64,000 bases of DNA from Gemmiger formicilis. GTDB taxonomy: Bacteria > Bacillota > Clostridia > Oscillospirales > Ruminococcaceae. The notes beneath the pieces were generated by a model. The model was not told the DNA's origin. It ran no database searches and was given only the letters and a program-made list of their open reading frames with translations. A program made the position numbers and the translations under genes. Location of the stretch: NCBI RefSeq assembly GCF_016900095.1, contig NZ_JACJJP010000003.1, forward strand, positions 120,798-184,797, read 5' to 3'. Below, piece after piece: positions 14,745 to 23,393 of this stretch (positions are counted from its first letter, which is position 1; every line of letters starts with the position of its first letter).

Positions 14745-15758
14745 ATGACATATCAGGATATTGCGGAGCAGGCACGGGGACAGATGGGCCCCTGCAAGGC
14801 CTGCGCCGTGTGTGACGGACGGGCCTGCCGGGGAACCATTCCCGGCCCCGGCGCCAAGGGCGTGGGCGACTGCGCCATCCGCAACTACGCGGCCTGGCAG
14901 GCCATCCATGTGAACATGGACACCCTGTGCGAGCCCGGCACCCCGGACACCAGCTGCACCATGCTGGGACATACCTTCAAGGTGCCGGTGTTTGCGGGGC
15001 CTGTGGGCGCCGTGCAGCTGCATTACGGCACCAAGTACGACGACCTGGCGTACAATGACATTCTGGTACCCGCCTGCCGGGATGCGGGTATCCTGGCCTT
15101 CACCGGCGACGGCACCAACCCCGCCGTGATGGAAGCGGCCTGCCGGGTCATCGGGGCCAATGCCGGGTTCGGCGTGCCCACCGTCAAGCCCTGGGATGCC
15201 GCCACCGTGGCCAAGAAGATGGCCCTGGTCCGGGAATCCGGTGCCTTTGCGGCCGCCATGGACATCGACGCCGCCGGTCTGCCTTTCCTGAAGAATCTGG
15301 ACCCGCCCGCCGGCAGCAAGACGGTGGAGCAGCTGAGCGAGATCATCCGGGATTCCGGCGTGCCCTTCATCGTCAAGGGCGTCATGACCGTCAAGGGCGC
15401 CGAGAAGGCCGTGCAGGCCGGCGCCACCGGCATTGTGGTTTCCAACCACGGCGGCCGTGTGCTGGACGGCACCCCCGCCACCGCCGAGGTTCTGCCGGAG
15501 ATTGCCAAGGCTGTTAAGGGCCGTGCGCTGATTCTGGTGGACGGCGGCATCCGCACCGGACTGGATATCTTCCGTGCCCTGGCTCTGGGTGCCGACGCGG
15601 TGCTGATTGCCCGCCCCTTTGTCACCGCCGTGTACGGCGCCGGTGCCGAGGGCGTGAAGGCCTATGTGGATCAGCTGGCCGCCGAACTGGCCGACACCAT
15701 GGCCATGTGCGGCGCCAAGACCCTGGCCGACATCACCCCGGATATGGTCCGGCTGTAA
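14745..15758 (+). CDS. FMN-dependent alpha-hydroxy-acid oxidizing protein
   Basis: TIM-barrel flavoprotein of 337 residues in the L-lactate dehydrogenase/oxidase (LldD, glycolate oxidase) superfamily. C-terminal FMN- and substrate-binding blocks are clear: VPFIVKGVMTVKGAEKA (the Lys), IVVSNHGGRVLDG (catalytic His and Arg), LILVDGGIRTGLDIFRALALGADAVLIARP. The N-terminal third is unlike LldD: a Cys-rich stretch CKACAVCDGRACRG at residues 17-30, seen in a clostridial subgroup. The true substrate is uncertain. The start is ATG at 14745, nine bases after GGGAG; an ATG three codons earlier abuts that site. Single-gene unit ended by a strong terminator. Confidence 0.85.
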   Translation: MTYQDIAEQARGQMGPCKACAVCDGRACRGTIPGPGAKGVGDCAIRNYAAWQAIHVNMDTLCEPGTPDTSCTMLGHTFKVPVFAGPVGAVQLHYGTKYDDLAYNDILVPACRDAGILAFTGDGTNPAVMEAACRVIGANAGFGVPTVKPWDAATVAKKMALVRESGAFAAAMDIDAAGLPFLKNLDPPAGSKTVEQLSEIIRDSGVPFIVKGVMTVKGAEKAVQAGATGIVVSNHGGRVLDGTPATAEVLPEIAKAVKGRALILVDGGIRTGLDIFRALALGADAVLIARPFVTAVYGAGAEGVKAYVDQLAAELADTMAMCGAKTLADITPDMVRL

Positions 15759-15773
15759 CGAGTATCGTACATA

Positions 15774-15809
15774 AAAAGCCCCGGGCTGCTTTGGCAGCCC
15801 GGGGCTTTT
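15774..15809. terminator. Two-way terminator between hydroxy-acid enzyme gene and plsY
   Basis: A 16 bp perfect stem AAAAGCCCCGGGCTGC with a 4-base loop, between convergent genes. Confidence 0.88.
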
Positions 15810-15866
15810 GCTTTATCTCTTTGTATCAGCGGGTTGCAGACCGCCGCAATACAGTCCGCCGCCGGA

Positions 15867-16538
15867 TTACTTTTCGTCGGATTCTTTCTTTTTCTGGCCG
15901 AAGCGATATTCGGTCCCGTTGCGCAGGCGCTGGATGTTGGACCGATGCATGTAAATGACCATGGCCGCCATGATGACGCTGCAGACAAAGATAAACACCA
16001 GGTTGGGCACGTCCGCACCGTGCCAGGCCCAGAAGCAGAGCGTCAGGATGGGGTACACCGCCGCAATGATGATGCTGCCCAGGGAGACGATGCGGGTGAT
16101 GGCAAATTCGATGAGGAAGATGACCACCAGCATCAGGAAGACCAGGGGCTGCAGCGCCAGGATGGCACCGCCGCACACCAGCACCCCTTTGCCGCCCTTG
16201 AAGCCGAACCACACCGGCTTCATATGGCCGATGCAGGCAAAGATGGCCGCCAGATAGGCCCCGCAGGCGGGGTCCAGCTTGGGCACCAGGGCGGTGAACA
16301 ACCATTTGCCGATGAACACCGCCGCGGCGCCCTTGGCCACATCGCCGATGGCGGTGGCCGCGCCGGGCAGTTTGCCGTAGGTGCGCAGCATGTTGGTCAT
16401 GCCGGCACTGCCGCTGCCGTGGGTCCGCACATCATCACGGCAGAGCAGGCGGGAGATCAGAATACCGAAGACGATGCTGCCCAACAGGTAGCCTTCCAAA
16501 GCCACCAGCACGACAGCCGCTATAAGATGAAGAGTCAT
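15867..16538 (-). CDS. plsY: Glycerol-3-phosphate acyltransferase
   Basis: Integral membrane acyltransferase of 223 residues that moves the acyl group from acyl-phosphate to sn-glycerol-3-phosphate, the first step of phospholipid synthesis. Five to seven TM helices are visible. The three family motifs are present: HGSGSAGMTNMLR (motif 1, with Ser where most PlsY have Asn), GDVAKG (motif 2) and GHMKPVWFGFKGGKGV (motif 3). The C-terminal tail is basic, ending KKKESDEK. It is last in the DUF512-der-plsY operon, 18 bp after der. Start ATG at 16538 with AAAGGGGAAGGA. Confidence 0.94.
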   Translation of the reverse strand: MTLHLIAAVVLVALEGYLLGSIVFGILISRLLCRDDVRTHGSGSAGMTNMLRTYGKLPGAATAIGDVAKGAAAVFIGKWLFTALVPKLDPACGAYLAAIFACIGHMKPVWFGFKGGKGVLVCGGAILALQPLVFLMLVVIFLIEFAITRIVSLGSIIIAAVYPILTLCFWAWHGADVPNLVFIFVCSVIMAAMVIYMHRSNIQRLRNGTEYRFGQKKKESDEK

Positions 16539-16556
16539 GATTCCTTCCCCTTTCGC

Positions 16557-17888
16557 TTATCGGGCCGACCCGTCGCCGTGTTCACGCACAAGCATGCGCA
16601 CCGGCGTACCGGTCAGGCCGAAGTTTTCACGGATCTGGTTTTCGATATACCGCTGATACGAGAAGTGGAACAAGGCCCGCTGGTTGACAAAGCAGACGAA
16701 TGTCGGCGGGCGGGTGGAACTCTGGGTGATATAGAAGATCTTCAGGCGCTTGCCCTTGTCTGAAGGCGGCTGTACCCGCGCCGTGGCCCGGGCCAGCATT
16801 TCGTTGAGGGCACCGGTGGGAATGCGGGTGCCGTTCTGCACATCCACGTAGTGGATGGTCTCGAACAGCTTGTCGATGCGCTGGCCGGTCTTGGCGCTGA
16901 TGAAGATGATGGGGGCATAGGACATGAAGCTGAAGGATTCTTCCAGCTCCTTGCGCATACGGTCCATGGTGTAGGTGTCTTTTTCCACCGCATCCCACTT
17001 GTTCACCGCAATGATGCAGCCCTTGCCCTGTTCGTGGGCGTAACCCGCCACCTTGGAGTCCTGTTCGGTGAAGCCCACGGTGGCGTCGATCATGATAACG
17101 CAGACCCGGCTGCGCTCCACCGCGGCCAGGCTGCGCAGCACGCTGAACCGCTCCACGCCGCTTTCCACCTTGCCCTTCTTGCGCAGGCCGGCGGTGTCGG
17201 TGAAGATGAACTTGCCGTACTGGTTTTCCACCTCGGTGTCGATGGCGTCCCGGGTGGTGCCCGCCTCATTGGCCACAATCAGGCGGTCTTCGCCCAGAAT
17301 GTGGTTGATCAGGCTGGATTTGCCCACGTTGGGGCGGCCGATGACCGCCACCGGAATGCGGTCCTCGTCCTCCTGCTCCTCCTCCGAGAAGTCCAGGTGG
17401 GCGCAGACGGCATCCAGCAGGTCGCCGGTGCCATGGCCGTGCACGCCGGAAACGGGCACCAGTTCTCCCAGACCCAGGGCGTAGAAGTCGTATAGCTCCA
17501 TGGGCGGGTCGCCGATCTTGTCGCACTTGTTCACGGCCAGCACCACCGGCTTGCCGCTGCGCATGAGCATGGAAGCCACCTCGTGGTCCTGGGGAGTCAC
17601 CCCGGCCCGCAGGTCGGTGACCATGACGATGCAGTCGGCGGAATCAATGGCCATCTGGGCCTGCTGACGCATGTGGGCCAGAATGCCGTCGTCGATGCTG
17701 GGCTCGATACCGCCGGTATCCACCAGCAGGAACTTGTGGCCGTTCCATTCGCAGTCGCAGAAGATACGGTCCCGGGTAACGCCGGGGGTATCCTCCACAA
17801 TGGCGATGCGCTGGCCGGTGAGTTTGTTGAAGATGGTGGACTTGCCCACGTTGGGGCGGCCCACGATGGCCACGATCGGTTTTGCCAT
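16557..17888 (-). CDS. der: Ribosome biogenesis GTPase Der (EngA)
   Basis: GTPase with two tandem G domains and a C-terminal KH-like domain, needed for 50S subunit assembly; 443 residues, normal length. The first G1 is GRPNVGKS (residues 10-17) with DTGG, NKCD. The second G1 is again GRPNVGKS (near 184) with DTAG and NKWD. The C-terminal part STRPPTFVCFVNQRALFHFSYQRYIEN is the KH-like domain. Its AAAGGAGGAA ribosome site lies in the end of the upstream DUF512 gene, so they are co-expressed. Confidence 0.97.
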   Translation of the reverse strand: MAKPIVAIVGRPNVGKSTIFNKLTGQRIAIVEDTPGVTRDRIFCDCEWNGHKFLLVDTGGIEPSIDDGILAHMRQQAQMAIDSADCIVMVTDLRAGVTPQDHEVASMLMRSGKPVVLAVNKCDKIGDPPMELYDFYALGLGELVPVSGVHGHGTGDLLDAVCAHLDFSEEEQEDEDRIPVAVIGRPNVGKSSLINHILGEDRLIVANEAGTTRDAIDTEVENQYGKFIFTDTAGLRKKGKVESGVERFSVLRSLAAVERSRVCVIMIDATVGFTEQDSKVAGYAHEQGKGCIIAVNKWDAVEKDTYTMDRMRKELEESFSFMSYAPIIFISAKTGQRIDKLFETIHYVDVQNGTRIPTGALNEMLARATARVQPPSDKGKRLKIFYITQSSTRPPTFVCFVNQRALFHFSYQRYIENQIRENFGLTGTPVRMLVREHGDGSAR

Positions 17889-17892
17889 GTGG

Positions 17893-19233
17893 TCATTCCT
17901 CCTTTGGCTTGTGGGGGGCGGATTTGAGCATCCGTACCCCCAGGTAGGCGCGGCAGCTGCCCGCGCCGTCGGTGGGGATCACCACCACCCGGCAGCCCAG
18001 GGCTTCGCCCAGCTGTTCGGGGGTGATGTCGTCGAGGAAGCGGTCTTCCTCATCCTGCAGCATGACTTCGGGCACGGCCAGGATGTGCCCGCTGAGTTTG
18101 CCGCGGCATTGGTCGATGATATCGGTGGCGGTGACCAGGCCCGCCACGCTCACGTTGCCGCCGAAAAAGCGGTTTTCGATGGCATGGACGGTGATATGCA
18201 CCCCGGGATACCGGCGGTGGGTCTCCTGGGCCATCTGCTCAATGAGCGGGGCCGCCAGGGTGCCGGTGACCACGTCAAACCGGCGGGGCAGCACCAGACG
18301 GCGGGGCTTGGCCAGCTCTTCCAGGAAGGTATCGTGGTACCGCCGCCACATGCCCACGCCGTCCTCCAGCTGGGCGAAATCGTCGTAGAACTCGGTGGGC
18401 GGGATCTCCCGTCCGGCGGTCAGATACCATTCGTCGCTGGGATAGACGATGCTGCGGCCGTACTGCTGGCGGCAGCGGCGGCTGTACTCTTCCAGGATGT
18501 CCAGGGTTTCCCCGGCCGTCCTGGCGTCGTAGGCAGTCAGCTTGAACAGCTTGTCCCGGTAATCGGTGATGCCCGCAGGCACCGCTGCAATGCTGCCCAC
18601 ATGGGGCCGCAAAGCCAGCAGGTCATCCAGGGTGCGGCGCAGTTCGTCCCCGTCGTTGATGCCCCGGCAGAGCACCAGCTGACAGTTCATCTCGATGCCG
18701 CCCTTGGCGAACATATCCAGATACCTAAGGGTATCGGCGGCTTTCTTGTTGGCCATCATCCGCACCCGCAAAGCCGGGTTGGTGGTGTGCACCGAAATGA
18801 AGATGGGGCTGATGTGCATCTTGATGATGCGCTCCACTTCCCGTTCGGACAGGTTGGTCATGGTGATATAGTTGCCGTACAGAAAGGACAGGCGCTCGTC
18901 GTCATCCTTGAAGTAGAGCGGCGCCCGCATACCCGGGGGAAGCTGGTCGATGAAGCAGAACATGCAGTGGTTGTCACAGCTGTGCTTTTCATCCGCCAGA
19001 TAGGTCTTGAAGTTGCAGCCAAAAGGCTCGTACTGGTCCTTTTCTACCGGGATATCCCGCTGTTTGCCCCCCTCACAGACGGTGAGGGTGAACCGCTCGG
19101 AGGCGGTGTAGAACTGATAGTCCAGGGCATCGCACAGAGGGTTGCCGTCAATGGCCATGAGCAGGCATCCGGCGCCCAGGCCCAGGCGCTGGGCCAACGA
19201 GTTTTCGTCCACGCTTTGAACGACCAACGGCAT
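17893..19233 (-). CDS. DUF512 radical-SAM/PDZ-like protein
   Basis: Protein of 446 residues: an N-terminal PDZ-like segment (VQSVDENSLAQRLGLGAGCLLMAIDGNP), a radical-SAM-like core with the three-Cys motif CDNHCMFCFIDQ near residues 85-96, and the DUF512 region in the C-terminal half. The family is widespread in Clostridia next to der, and its reaction is unknown. The Cys spacing (C-x3-C-x2-C) predicts a [4Fe-4S] cluster. It has QLVLCRGINDGDELRRTL and FFGGNVSVAGLVTATDI, both family hallmarks. Start ATG at 19233 after GAAAGGGGAA; it is first of the DUF512-der-plsY operon. A TATACT at 19266-19271 (minus strand) may be the -10, but no good -35 was found. Confidence 0.88.
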   Translation of the reverse strand: MPLVVQSVDENSLAQRLGLGAGCLLMAIDGNPLCDALDYQFYTASERFTLTVCEGGKQRDIPVEKDQYEPFGCNFKTYLADEKHSCDNHCMFCFIDQLPPGMRAPLYFKDDDERLSFLYGNYITMTNLSEREVERIIKMHISPIFISVHTTNPALRVRMMANKKAADTLRYLDMFAKGGIEMNCQLVLCRGINDGDELRRTLDDLLALRPHVGSIAAVPAGITDYRDKLFKLTAYDARTAGETLDILEEYSRRCRQQYGRSIVYPSDEWYLTAGREIPPTEFYDDFAQLEDGVGMWRRYHDTFLEELAKPRRLVLPRRFDVVTGTLAAPLIEQMAQETHRRYPGVHITVHAIENRFFGGNVSVAGLVTATDIIDQCRGKLSGHILAVPEVMLQDEEDRFLDDITPEQLGEALGCRVVVIPTDGAGSCRAYLGVRMLKSAPHKPKEE

Positions 19234-19285
19234 CTTTCATTCCCCTTTCGGTCCTTGGTACTGGTAGTATACCACGAAAATACGC

Positions 19286-19316
19286 AAAGAAAAAGAGGGG
19301 GCACTGTTGCCCCCTC
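19286..19316 (-). terminator. Terminator of the yceD-rpmF unit
   Basis: Stem GAGGGGGCA/TGCCCCCTC (19295-19303 with 19308-19316), 4-base loop. It is followed on the minus strand by a T-rich run. Confidence 0.8.
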
Positions 19317-19337
19317 CCCTGCTTTGAAAAAATCCGC

Positions 19338-19526
19338 TCAGGCTTCCTTGTTGACCTTAACGACTTCACGGCCTTTGTAGTAGCCGCACTTGCCACAAAC
19401 CTGATGGGGCACCGTCAGCTCGCCGCACTGAGGACATTTCACCAGCGTAGGCGCTTCCAGCTTCCAGACATTGGAACGGCGCTTGTCGCGGCGGGCTTTG
19501 GACTGCTTTCTCTTAGGGACTGCCAT
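19338..19526 (-). CDS. rpmF: 50S ribosomal protein L32
   Basis: Large-subunit protein of 62 residues. It begins MAVPKRKQSKARRDKRRSN as usual for L32 and keeps a zinc-ribbon of two CxxC pairs (CPQC and CGKC), so it is the zinc-bearing form. Start ATG at 19526 with AAGGAGGTGCG. It lies 24 bp downstream of yceD, the common bacterial order. Confidence 0.97.
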   Translation of the reverse strand: MAVPKRKQSKARRDKRRSNVWKLEAPTLVKCPQCGELTVPHQVCGKCGYYKGREVVKVNKEA

Positions 19527-19550
19527 TTTATCGCACCTCCTTGGTGAATT

Positions 19551-20051
19551 TCAACTAAGCAGTTGTTTTAATATGCTAAGCCTTGCATCCACAGGGGCGG
19601 CTTCGGCCGCCACTTGGCAGGCACAGCCTTCCGCTTTTCTTTTGCCGCAGATGGGGCATAGACCTTGGCAATCGGGGCTGCACAGCAGCACCCGCGGGAC
19701 CTCGAAGATCAGTTCCTGATAGGCGAGTTCCCGCAAATCCAGTTGACCCTGGTCATCCAGCGGCAGCTCGAAGTCGATATCATCGAGATCGCGCATGCGC
19801 ACCAGATATTCCCGGGTGAAGTCATAAGATTCATGCACAGGCGCCAGACAACGCGCACATTCGGCCTCAATGTTGGCCTTGACGTGCAGTGTCATGACCG
19901 CGCCTTCCTGGGTGGGATGGGCGGTAAACGCACATTCCAGCGGGTCGGGCACGCGGAAACCGTCCCAATCAGCCGCCGACAGATCGGCGGAAAACTGCGT
20001 TGCATAGGGGGTTTTCGCGCTTTGCAGAAAGTTTCGAATATCGAATTGCAT
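19551..20051 (-). CDS. yceD: YceD/DUF177 family protein
   Basis: Protein of 166 residues of the YceD (DUF177) family, linked to 23S rRNA accumulation and nearly always before rpmF. The core EAECARCLAPVHESYDFTREYLVR and the C-terminal Cys groups CSPDCQGLCPICGKRK are typical; the latter may bind zinc. Start ATG at 20051 after GAGGTGAAGT. A consensus promoter directly upstream drives yceD-rpmF. Confidence 0.9.
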   Translation of the reverse strand: MQFDIRNFLQSAKTPYATQFSADLSAADWDGFRVPDPLECAFTAHPTQEGAVMTLHVKANIEAECARCLAPVHESYDFTREYLVRMRDLDDIDFELPLDDQGQLDLRELAYQELIFEVPRVLLCSPDCQGLCPICGKRKAEGCACQVAAEAAPVDARLSILKQLLS

Positions 20052-20077
20052 ACTTCACCTCAAAAGGTCGCTTATCT

Positions 20078-20106
20078 AGTATACACAAGGAAGGGGGGCT
20101 TGTCAA
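20078..20106 (-). promoter_or_regulatory. Promoter of yceD-rpmF
   Basis: On the minus strand TTGACA (20101-20106), 17 bp spacer, TATACT (20078-20083). Confidence 0.8.
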
Positions 20107-20159
20107 CCAAAATCTGCAAAAAACCGCAAGAAATTGTTTTTTCGCCCTTTCCTACCACA

Positions 20160-20192
20160 AGAAAAGGGGCGGTGCCCCGAAAGGACCGCCCC
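20160..20192 (-). terminator. Terminator of the pgi / P-loop gene unit
   Basis: Stem GGGGCGGT/ACCGCCCC (20166-20173 with 20185-20192), 11-base loop. It is followed on the minus strand by TTTTC. Confidence 0.75.
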
Positions 20193-20206
20193 ATCCGCAC
20201 TGCGGT

Positions 20207-20611
20207 TTACAGATACTTTTTGATGCCTTCGGGCAGATCTTCCACGTTGGCGGAAACGGTAACCACCACTTCCACGTTGTTGGCGGTGATCTTGTCGATT
20301 TCGGCCAGGACCTTGGTGGCCTGCTCCATGTCGTGGTCCACAACCTTCAGAATGCCGTCGATGAACAGCTCGGTGATGTCGTAGTTGCCGGCCAGAACGC
20401 CTGCAACGAAGCCGTAGAACATCTCGGCACCCTTGATGTCGTACTCGTCCACATCCAGAAGACGGGCCTTGTGATTGATCTCGGTGGTGAGCTTCATGGA
20501 CTTTTCGATAACGACAATGTTGCCGGCCGAAGTGCGGGTGGCCTGGTCGATCATGTCGATGAGGGTCTTGGTCTTGCCGGAGCCTTTGGCGCCTACGATG
20601 AGTTTGATCAT
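20207..20611 (-). CDS. Small P-loop ATPase of unknown function
   Basis: Protein of 134 residues beginning MIKLIVGAKGSGKTKTLIDM, with a textbook Walker A motif (GAKGSGKT, residues 7-14). A possible Walker B-like strand ITELFIDGILKVVDHD lies in the middle, and VVVTVSANVEDLPEGIKKYL at the end. I recognise it as a conserved clostridial stand-alone ATPase, sometimes mis-named as a twitching protein; its role is unknown. Start ATG at 20611 with AAGGAGGCAC. It follows pgi by 39 bp on the same strand and shares its terminator. Confidence 0.75.
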   Translation of the reverse strand: MIKLIVGAKGSGKTKTLIDMIDQATRTSAGNIVVIEKSMKLTTEINHKARLLDVDEYDIKGAEMFYGFVAGVLAGNYDITELFIDGILKVVDHDMEQATKVLAEIDKITANNVEVVVTVSANVEDLPEGIKKYL

Positions 20612-20650
20612 AAGAGTGTGCCTCCTTAAAAGTAGTCGGGGAAATTATCC

Positions 20651-21985
20651 TCAGCCGTTGAGCTTGGCTTCCAGCTCAGCTTTCTGAGCTTCGTAGCCGG
20701 GCTTGCCCAACAGCGCGAACATATTCTTCTTGTAGCTTTCCACGCCGGGCTGGTCGAAGGGGTTGACCGACAGCAGATAGCCGGACACGGCGCAGGCCTT
20801 CCAGAAGAAGTAGATCAGGGCGCCCACGTTGTAGGCATCCAGGCTGTCCACTTCGATGACGCCCAGGGGCACGCCGCCGTCGGTGTGCGCCAGGATGGTG
20901 CCTTCCATGGCCTTGCGGTTGACCACCGACATATTCTGGTTGGCCAGGAAGTTCAGGCCGTCGAAGTTGCCTTCCAGTTCGGGAATGTAGAAGTCCTCGC
21001 GGGTGTTCTTGATGTCCACGTAGGTCTCAAACATCACCCGGCTGCCGTCCTGCAGGAACTGGCCCATGGAATGCAGGTCGGTGGAGAAGATGCAGGAAGT
21101 GGGCATCAGGCCCTTCTGGTCCTTGCCTTCGCTCTCGCCGAACAGCTGCTTGTACCATTCATTCATCATGGTGAAGTCCGGCTCAAAAGCGGCCAGGGTC
21201 TCCACCTTCTTGCCCTTGCGGTACAGGATGTTGCGGGTCATGGCGTAACGATAGGCATCGTTGTCCATGCTGCAGACGCCGAACTGCTCCCGGGCGTCGG
21301 CGGCGCCCTTCATCAGAGCGTCAATGTCGATGCCGGCGCAGGCGATGGGCAGCAGGCCCACGGCGGTGAGCACCGAATAACGGCCGCCCACGTCGTCGGG
21401 GACCACGAAGGTGGGCCAGCCCTGGGCGTCGGCCAGCTGCTTCAAGGTGCCGCGGGCACGGTCGGTGGTGGCGTAGATGCGCTTGTTGGCCTCCTCGGGA
21501 CCGACGGAATCTTCCAGCAGCTTGCGCAGCACACGGAAAGCCAGGGCGGTCTCGGTGGTGGTGCCGGACTTGGAAATCACGTTGATGGAGAAGCGCTTGC
21601 CCTTGGTCATATGAATGATGTCATTCAGGGCCGTGGGAGAGATGGTGTTGCCGCAGAAATAAATCTTCAGACCGTCTTCGGTCTCGTTATGGAACTGGCC
21701 CTTGACGGCCTCCACCACGGCGCGGGCGCCCAGGTAGGAACCGCCGATACCGGCGACCAGCAGCACATCGGAATCGGAACGGATCTTCTCCGCCGCCTGC
21801 TTGATTCGGGCGAATTCCTCTTTGTCATAATTGACAGGCAGGTCGAGCCAACCCAAGAAATCATTGCCTGCGCCGGATTTCGTCTCCAGCTGGCGATGGG
21901 CGAGCTCGACCTGCGGAAAGATAGCGTCATATTCTTCAGGACGGATAAATTTTGCCAGATGTTTGCCATTGTATTTGACACTCAT
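20651..21985 (-). CDS. pgi: Glucose-6-phosphate isomerase
   Basis: Glycolytic enzyme of 444 residues that interconverts glucose-6-phosphate and fructose-6-phosphate. Landmarks: [15 protein letters not shown], the sugar-phosphate loop [36 protein letters not shown], and the C-terminal Lys region [21 protein letters not shown]. The length is that of the shorter Firmicute form. Start ATG at 21985 with AAGGAGGAG and a consensus promoter 33 bp upstream. The small P-loop ATPase gene follows in the same transcript. Confidence 0.97.
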   Translation of the reverse strand: MSVKYNGKHLAKFIRPEEYDAIFPQVELAHRQLETKSGAGNDFLGWLDLPVNYDKEEFARIKQAAEKIRSDSDVLLVAGIGGSYLGARAVVEAVKGQFHNETEDGLKIYFCGNTISPTALNDIIHMTKGKRFSINVISKSGTTTETALAFRVLRKLLEDSVGPEEANKRIYATTDRARGTLKQLADAQGWPTFVVPDDVGGRYSVLTAVGLLPIACAGIDIDALMKGAADAREQFGVCSMDNDAYRYAMTRNILYRKGKKVETLAAFEPDFTMMNEWYKQLFGESEGKDQKGLMPTSCIFSTDLHSMGQFLQDGSRVMFETYVDIKNTREDFYIPELEGNFDGLNFLANQNMSVVNRKAMEGTILAHTDGGVPLGVIEVDSLDAYNVGALIYFFWKACAVSGYLLSVNPFDQPGVESYKKNMFALLGKPGYEAQKAELEAKLNG

Positions 21986-22017
21986 CGTTAGCTCCTCCTT
22001 TGATTGTTAGTAATTCC

Positions 22018-22046
22018 ATGATACCGTTTTGCAACAACCTTGTCAA
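22018..22046 (-). promoter_or_regulatory. Promoter of pgi
   Basis: On the minus strand TTGACA (22041-22046), 17 bp spacer, TATCAT (22018-22023). It lies just past the end of the dacA-like gene. Confidence 0.8.
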
Positions 22047-22065
22047 GCTTTGGTGGTGCGGCTTT

Positions 22066-23253
22066 TCATTGCTTTTGCACAAAATTTTCACCCTGCGGAA
22101 TGAGCGACTGGGCAAGCCTGCCAAGGCAGAAGCCAAAACTGCGCGCCGCTACGTCACCCGCTGCCACAATGGGACAGGTGGTGAGCAAAACATCATTGTT
22201 GAAAATTTCCATCGTGCCGATCTGCTGTCCGGCTGTGACCGGCGCTTCCACGGCGGCGGGCAGGGTGATTTGCGCCCGCAGTTCCCCGATCTCGCCACGG
22301 GGCATCAGATAGTTGCCCGGCGCAGTGTATTCCAGGGATACCTGTTCGGCCACACCATGCTGCACCGGCAGGGTCTCCACCGTATCTTCCGGCATGGGCA
22401 CGGTCAGGCTCTGGTAGTTGGCAAAGCCATAATCCAGCAGCGCGGTGGCGGCGTCAAACCGGTCCTGCCCCGAAGCGGACCCCAGCACCACCGCAATCAG
22501 CCGCAGCCCGTCCCGCTGGGCGCTGGCGCTGATGCACACCCCCGCTTTGCCGGTGGTTCCGGTTTTCAGCCCGGTGATGCCGTTATAGCTTTTCAGCAGC
22601 TTGTTGGTGTTGATGAGCTGGGTGGCCCCGTCCCGCAGGGTATCCATCCAGATCATGCAGTAATCCTCCACTTCGGTGTGGTGGAGCAGCATCTCCCGGC
22701 TCATGGTGGCCACGTCCCGGGCGGTGGACAGATGCCCGTCGGTGTCCAGACCGCAGGCGTTCTCAAAGTGGGTGCCGGTCATACCCAGTTCGGCAGCCTT
22801 TTCGTTCATCATGGCCACAAAGGCGGGCTCACTGCCGCCCACGTATTCGGCCACCGCCACGGCGGCGTCGTTGGCGCTGGAAATGCAGATGGCTTTGAGC
22901 ATGTCGTTCAGGGTCATCAGCTCCCCGGGTTCCAGCCAGATCTGGCTGCCGCCCATGCTGTAGGCATGTTCGGACACAGGGACATAATCCTCCAGGGAAA
23001 TCTTGCCCGCTTCCAGGGCCTCAAAGGTCAGCAGCAGGGTCATCACCTTGGTGATGGAGGCAATGGGCCGCTGCTCGTCGGCGTTTTTCTCATACAGGAC
23101 TGTGCCGGTGTCCTCATCGATCAGGATGGCTGCCTGACAGGGCACATCAAAGTCGGCCGCGGTGGCGGGCACGATCTCCTGTGCCAGCGCCGCCGGGGCC
23201 GATGCCAGGACCAGAACCAGGCACAGCATCAGGCACACAAGCCGTTTTTTCAT
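22066..23253 (-). CDS. D-alanyl-D-alanine carboxypeptidase (S11, PBP5 type)
   Basis: Secreted or membrane-held penicillin-binding protein of 395 residues that removes the terminal D-Ala from peptidoglycan stem peptides. It has a signal peptide (MKKRLVCLMLCLVLVLASAPAALA), then the serine motifs SITK (SxxK), SAND (SxN) and LKTGTTG (KTG), and a beta-rich PBP5 C-terminal domain. It ends GRLAQSLIPQGENFVQKQ with only a weak amphipathic tail. Spore-lineage Clostridia have several such enzymes (DacA, DacB, DacF), so no symbol is given. Start ATG at 23253 with GGGGAGG; divergent from mtaB. Confidence 0.93.
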   Translation of the reverse strand: MKKRLVCLMLCLVLVLASAPAALAQEIVPATAADFDVPCQAAILIDEDTGTVLYEKNADEQRPIASITKVMTLLLTFEALEAGKISLEDYVPVSEHAYSMGGSQIWLEPGELMTLNDMLKAICISSANDAAVAVAEYVGGSEPAFVAMMNEKAAELGMTGTHFENACGLDTDGHLSTARDVATMSREMLLHHTEVEDYCMIWMDTLRDGATQLINTNKLLKSYNGITGLKTGTTGKAGVCISASAQRDGLRLIAVVLGSASGQDRFDAATALLDYGFANYQSLTVPMPEDTVETLPVQHGVAEQVSLEYTAPGNYLMPRGEIGELRAQITLPAAVEAPVTAGQQIGTMEIFNNDVLLTTCPIVAAGDVAARSFGFCLGRLAQSLIPQGENFVQKQ

Positions 23254-23321
23254 GGCGGAAGCCTCCCCTTTTGCAAAACTCTTGCCCTATCCTATGCGGT
23301 GCGACGGCGGAATATGGCTGC

Positions 23322-23350
23322 TTGTGCTTTCGGCCGTTTGCCTTTATAAT
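23322..23350 (+). promoter_or_regulatory. Promoter of mtaB
   Basis: TTGTGC (23322-23327), 17 bp spacer, TATAAT (23345-23350). Confidence 0.75.
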
Positions 23351-23393
23351 AGTAGAATCAGATTACTTTCGAGCAAAAAGGATGGACCAAACT

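Noticed and set aside
14595..15449. N-terminal extension of the M3 peptidase frame
   Set aside because: The extension is antisense to the hydroxy-acid enzyme gene; the true start at 14594 has a ribosome site and matches family length.
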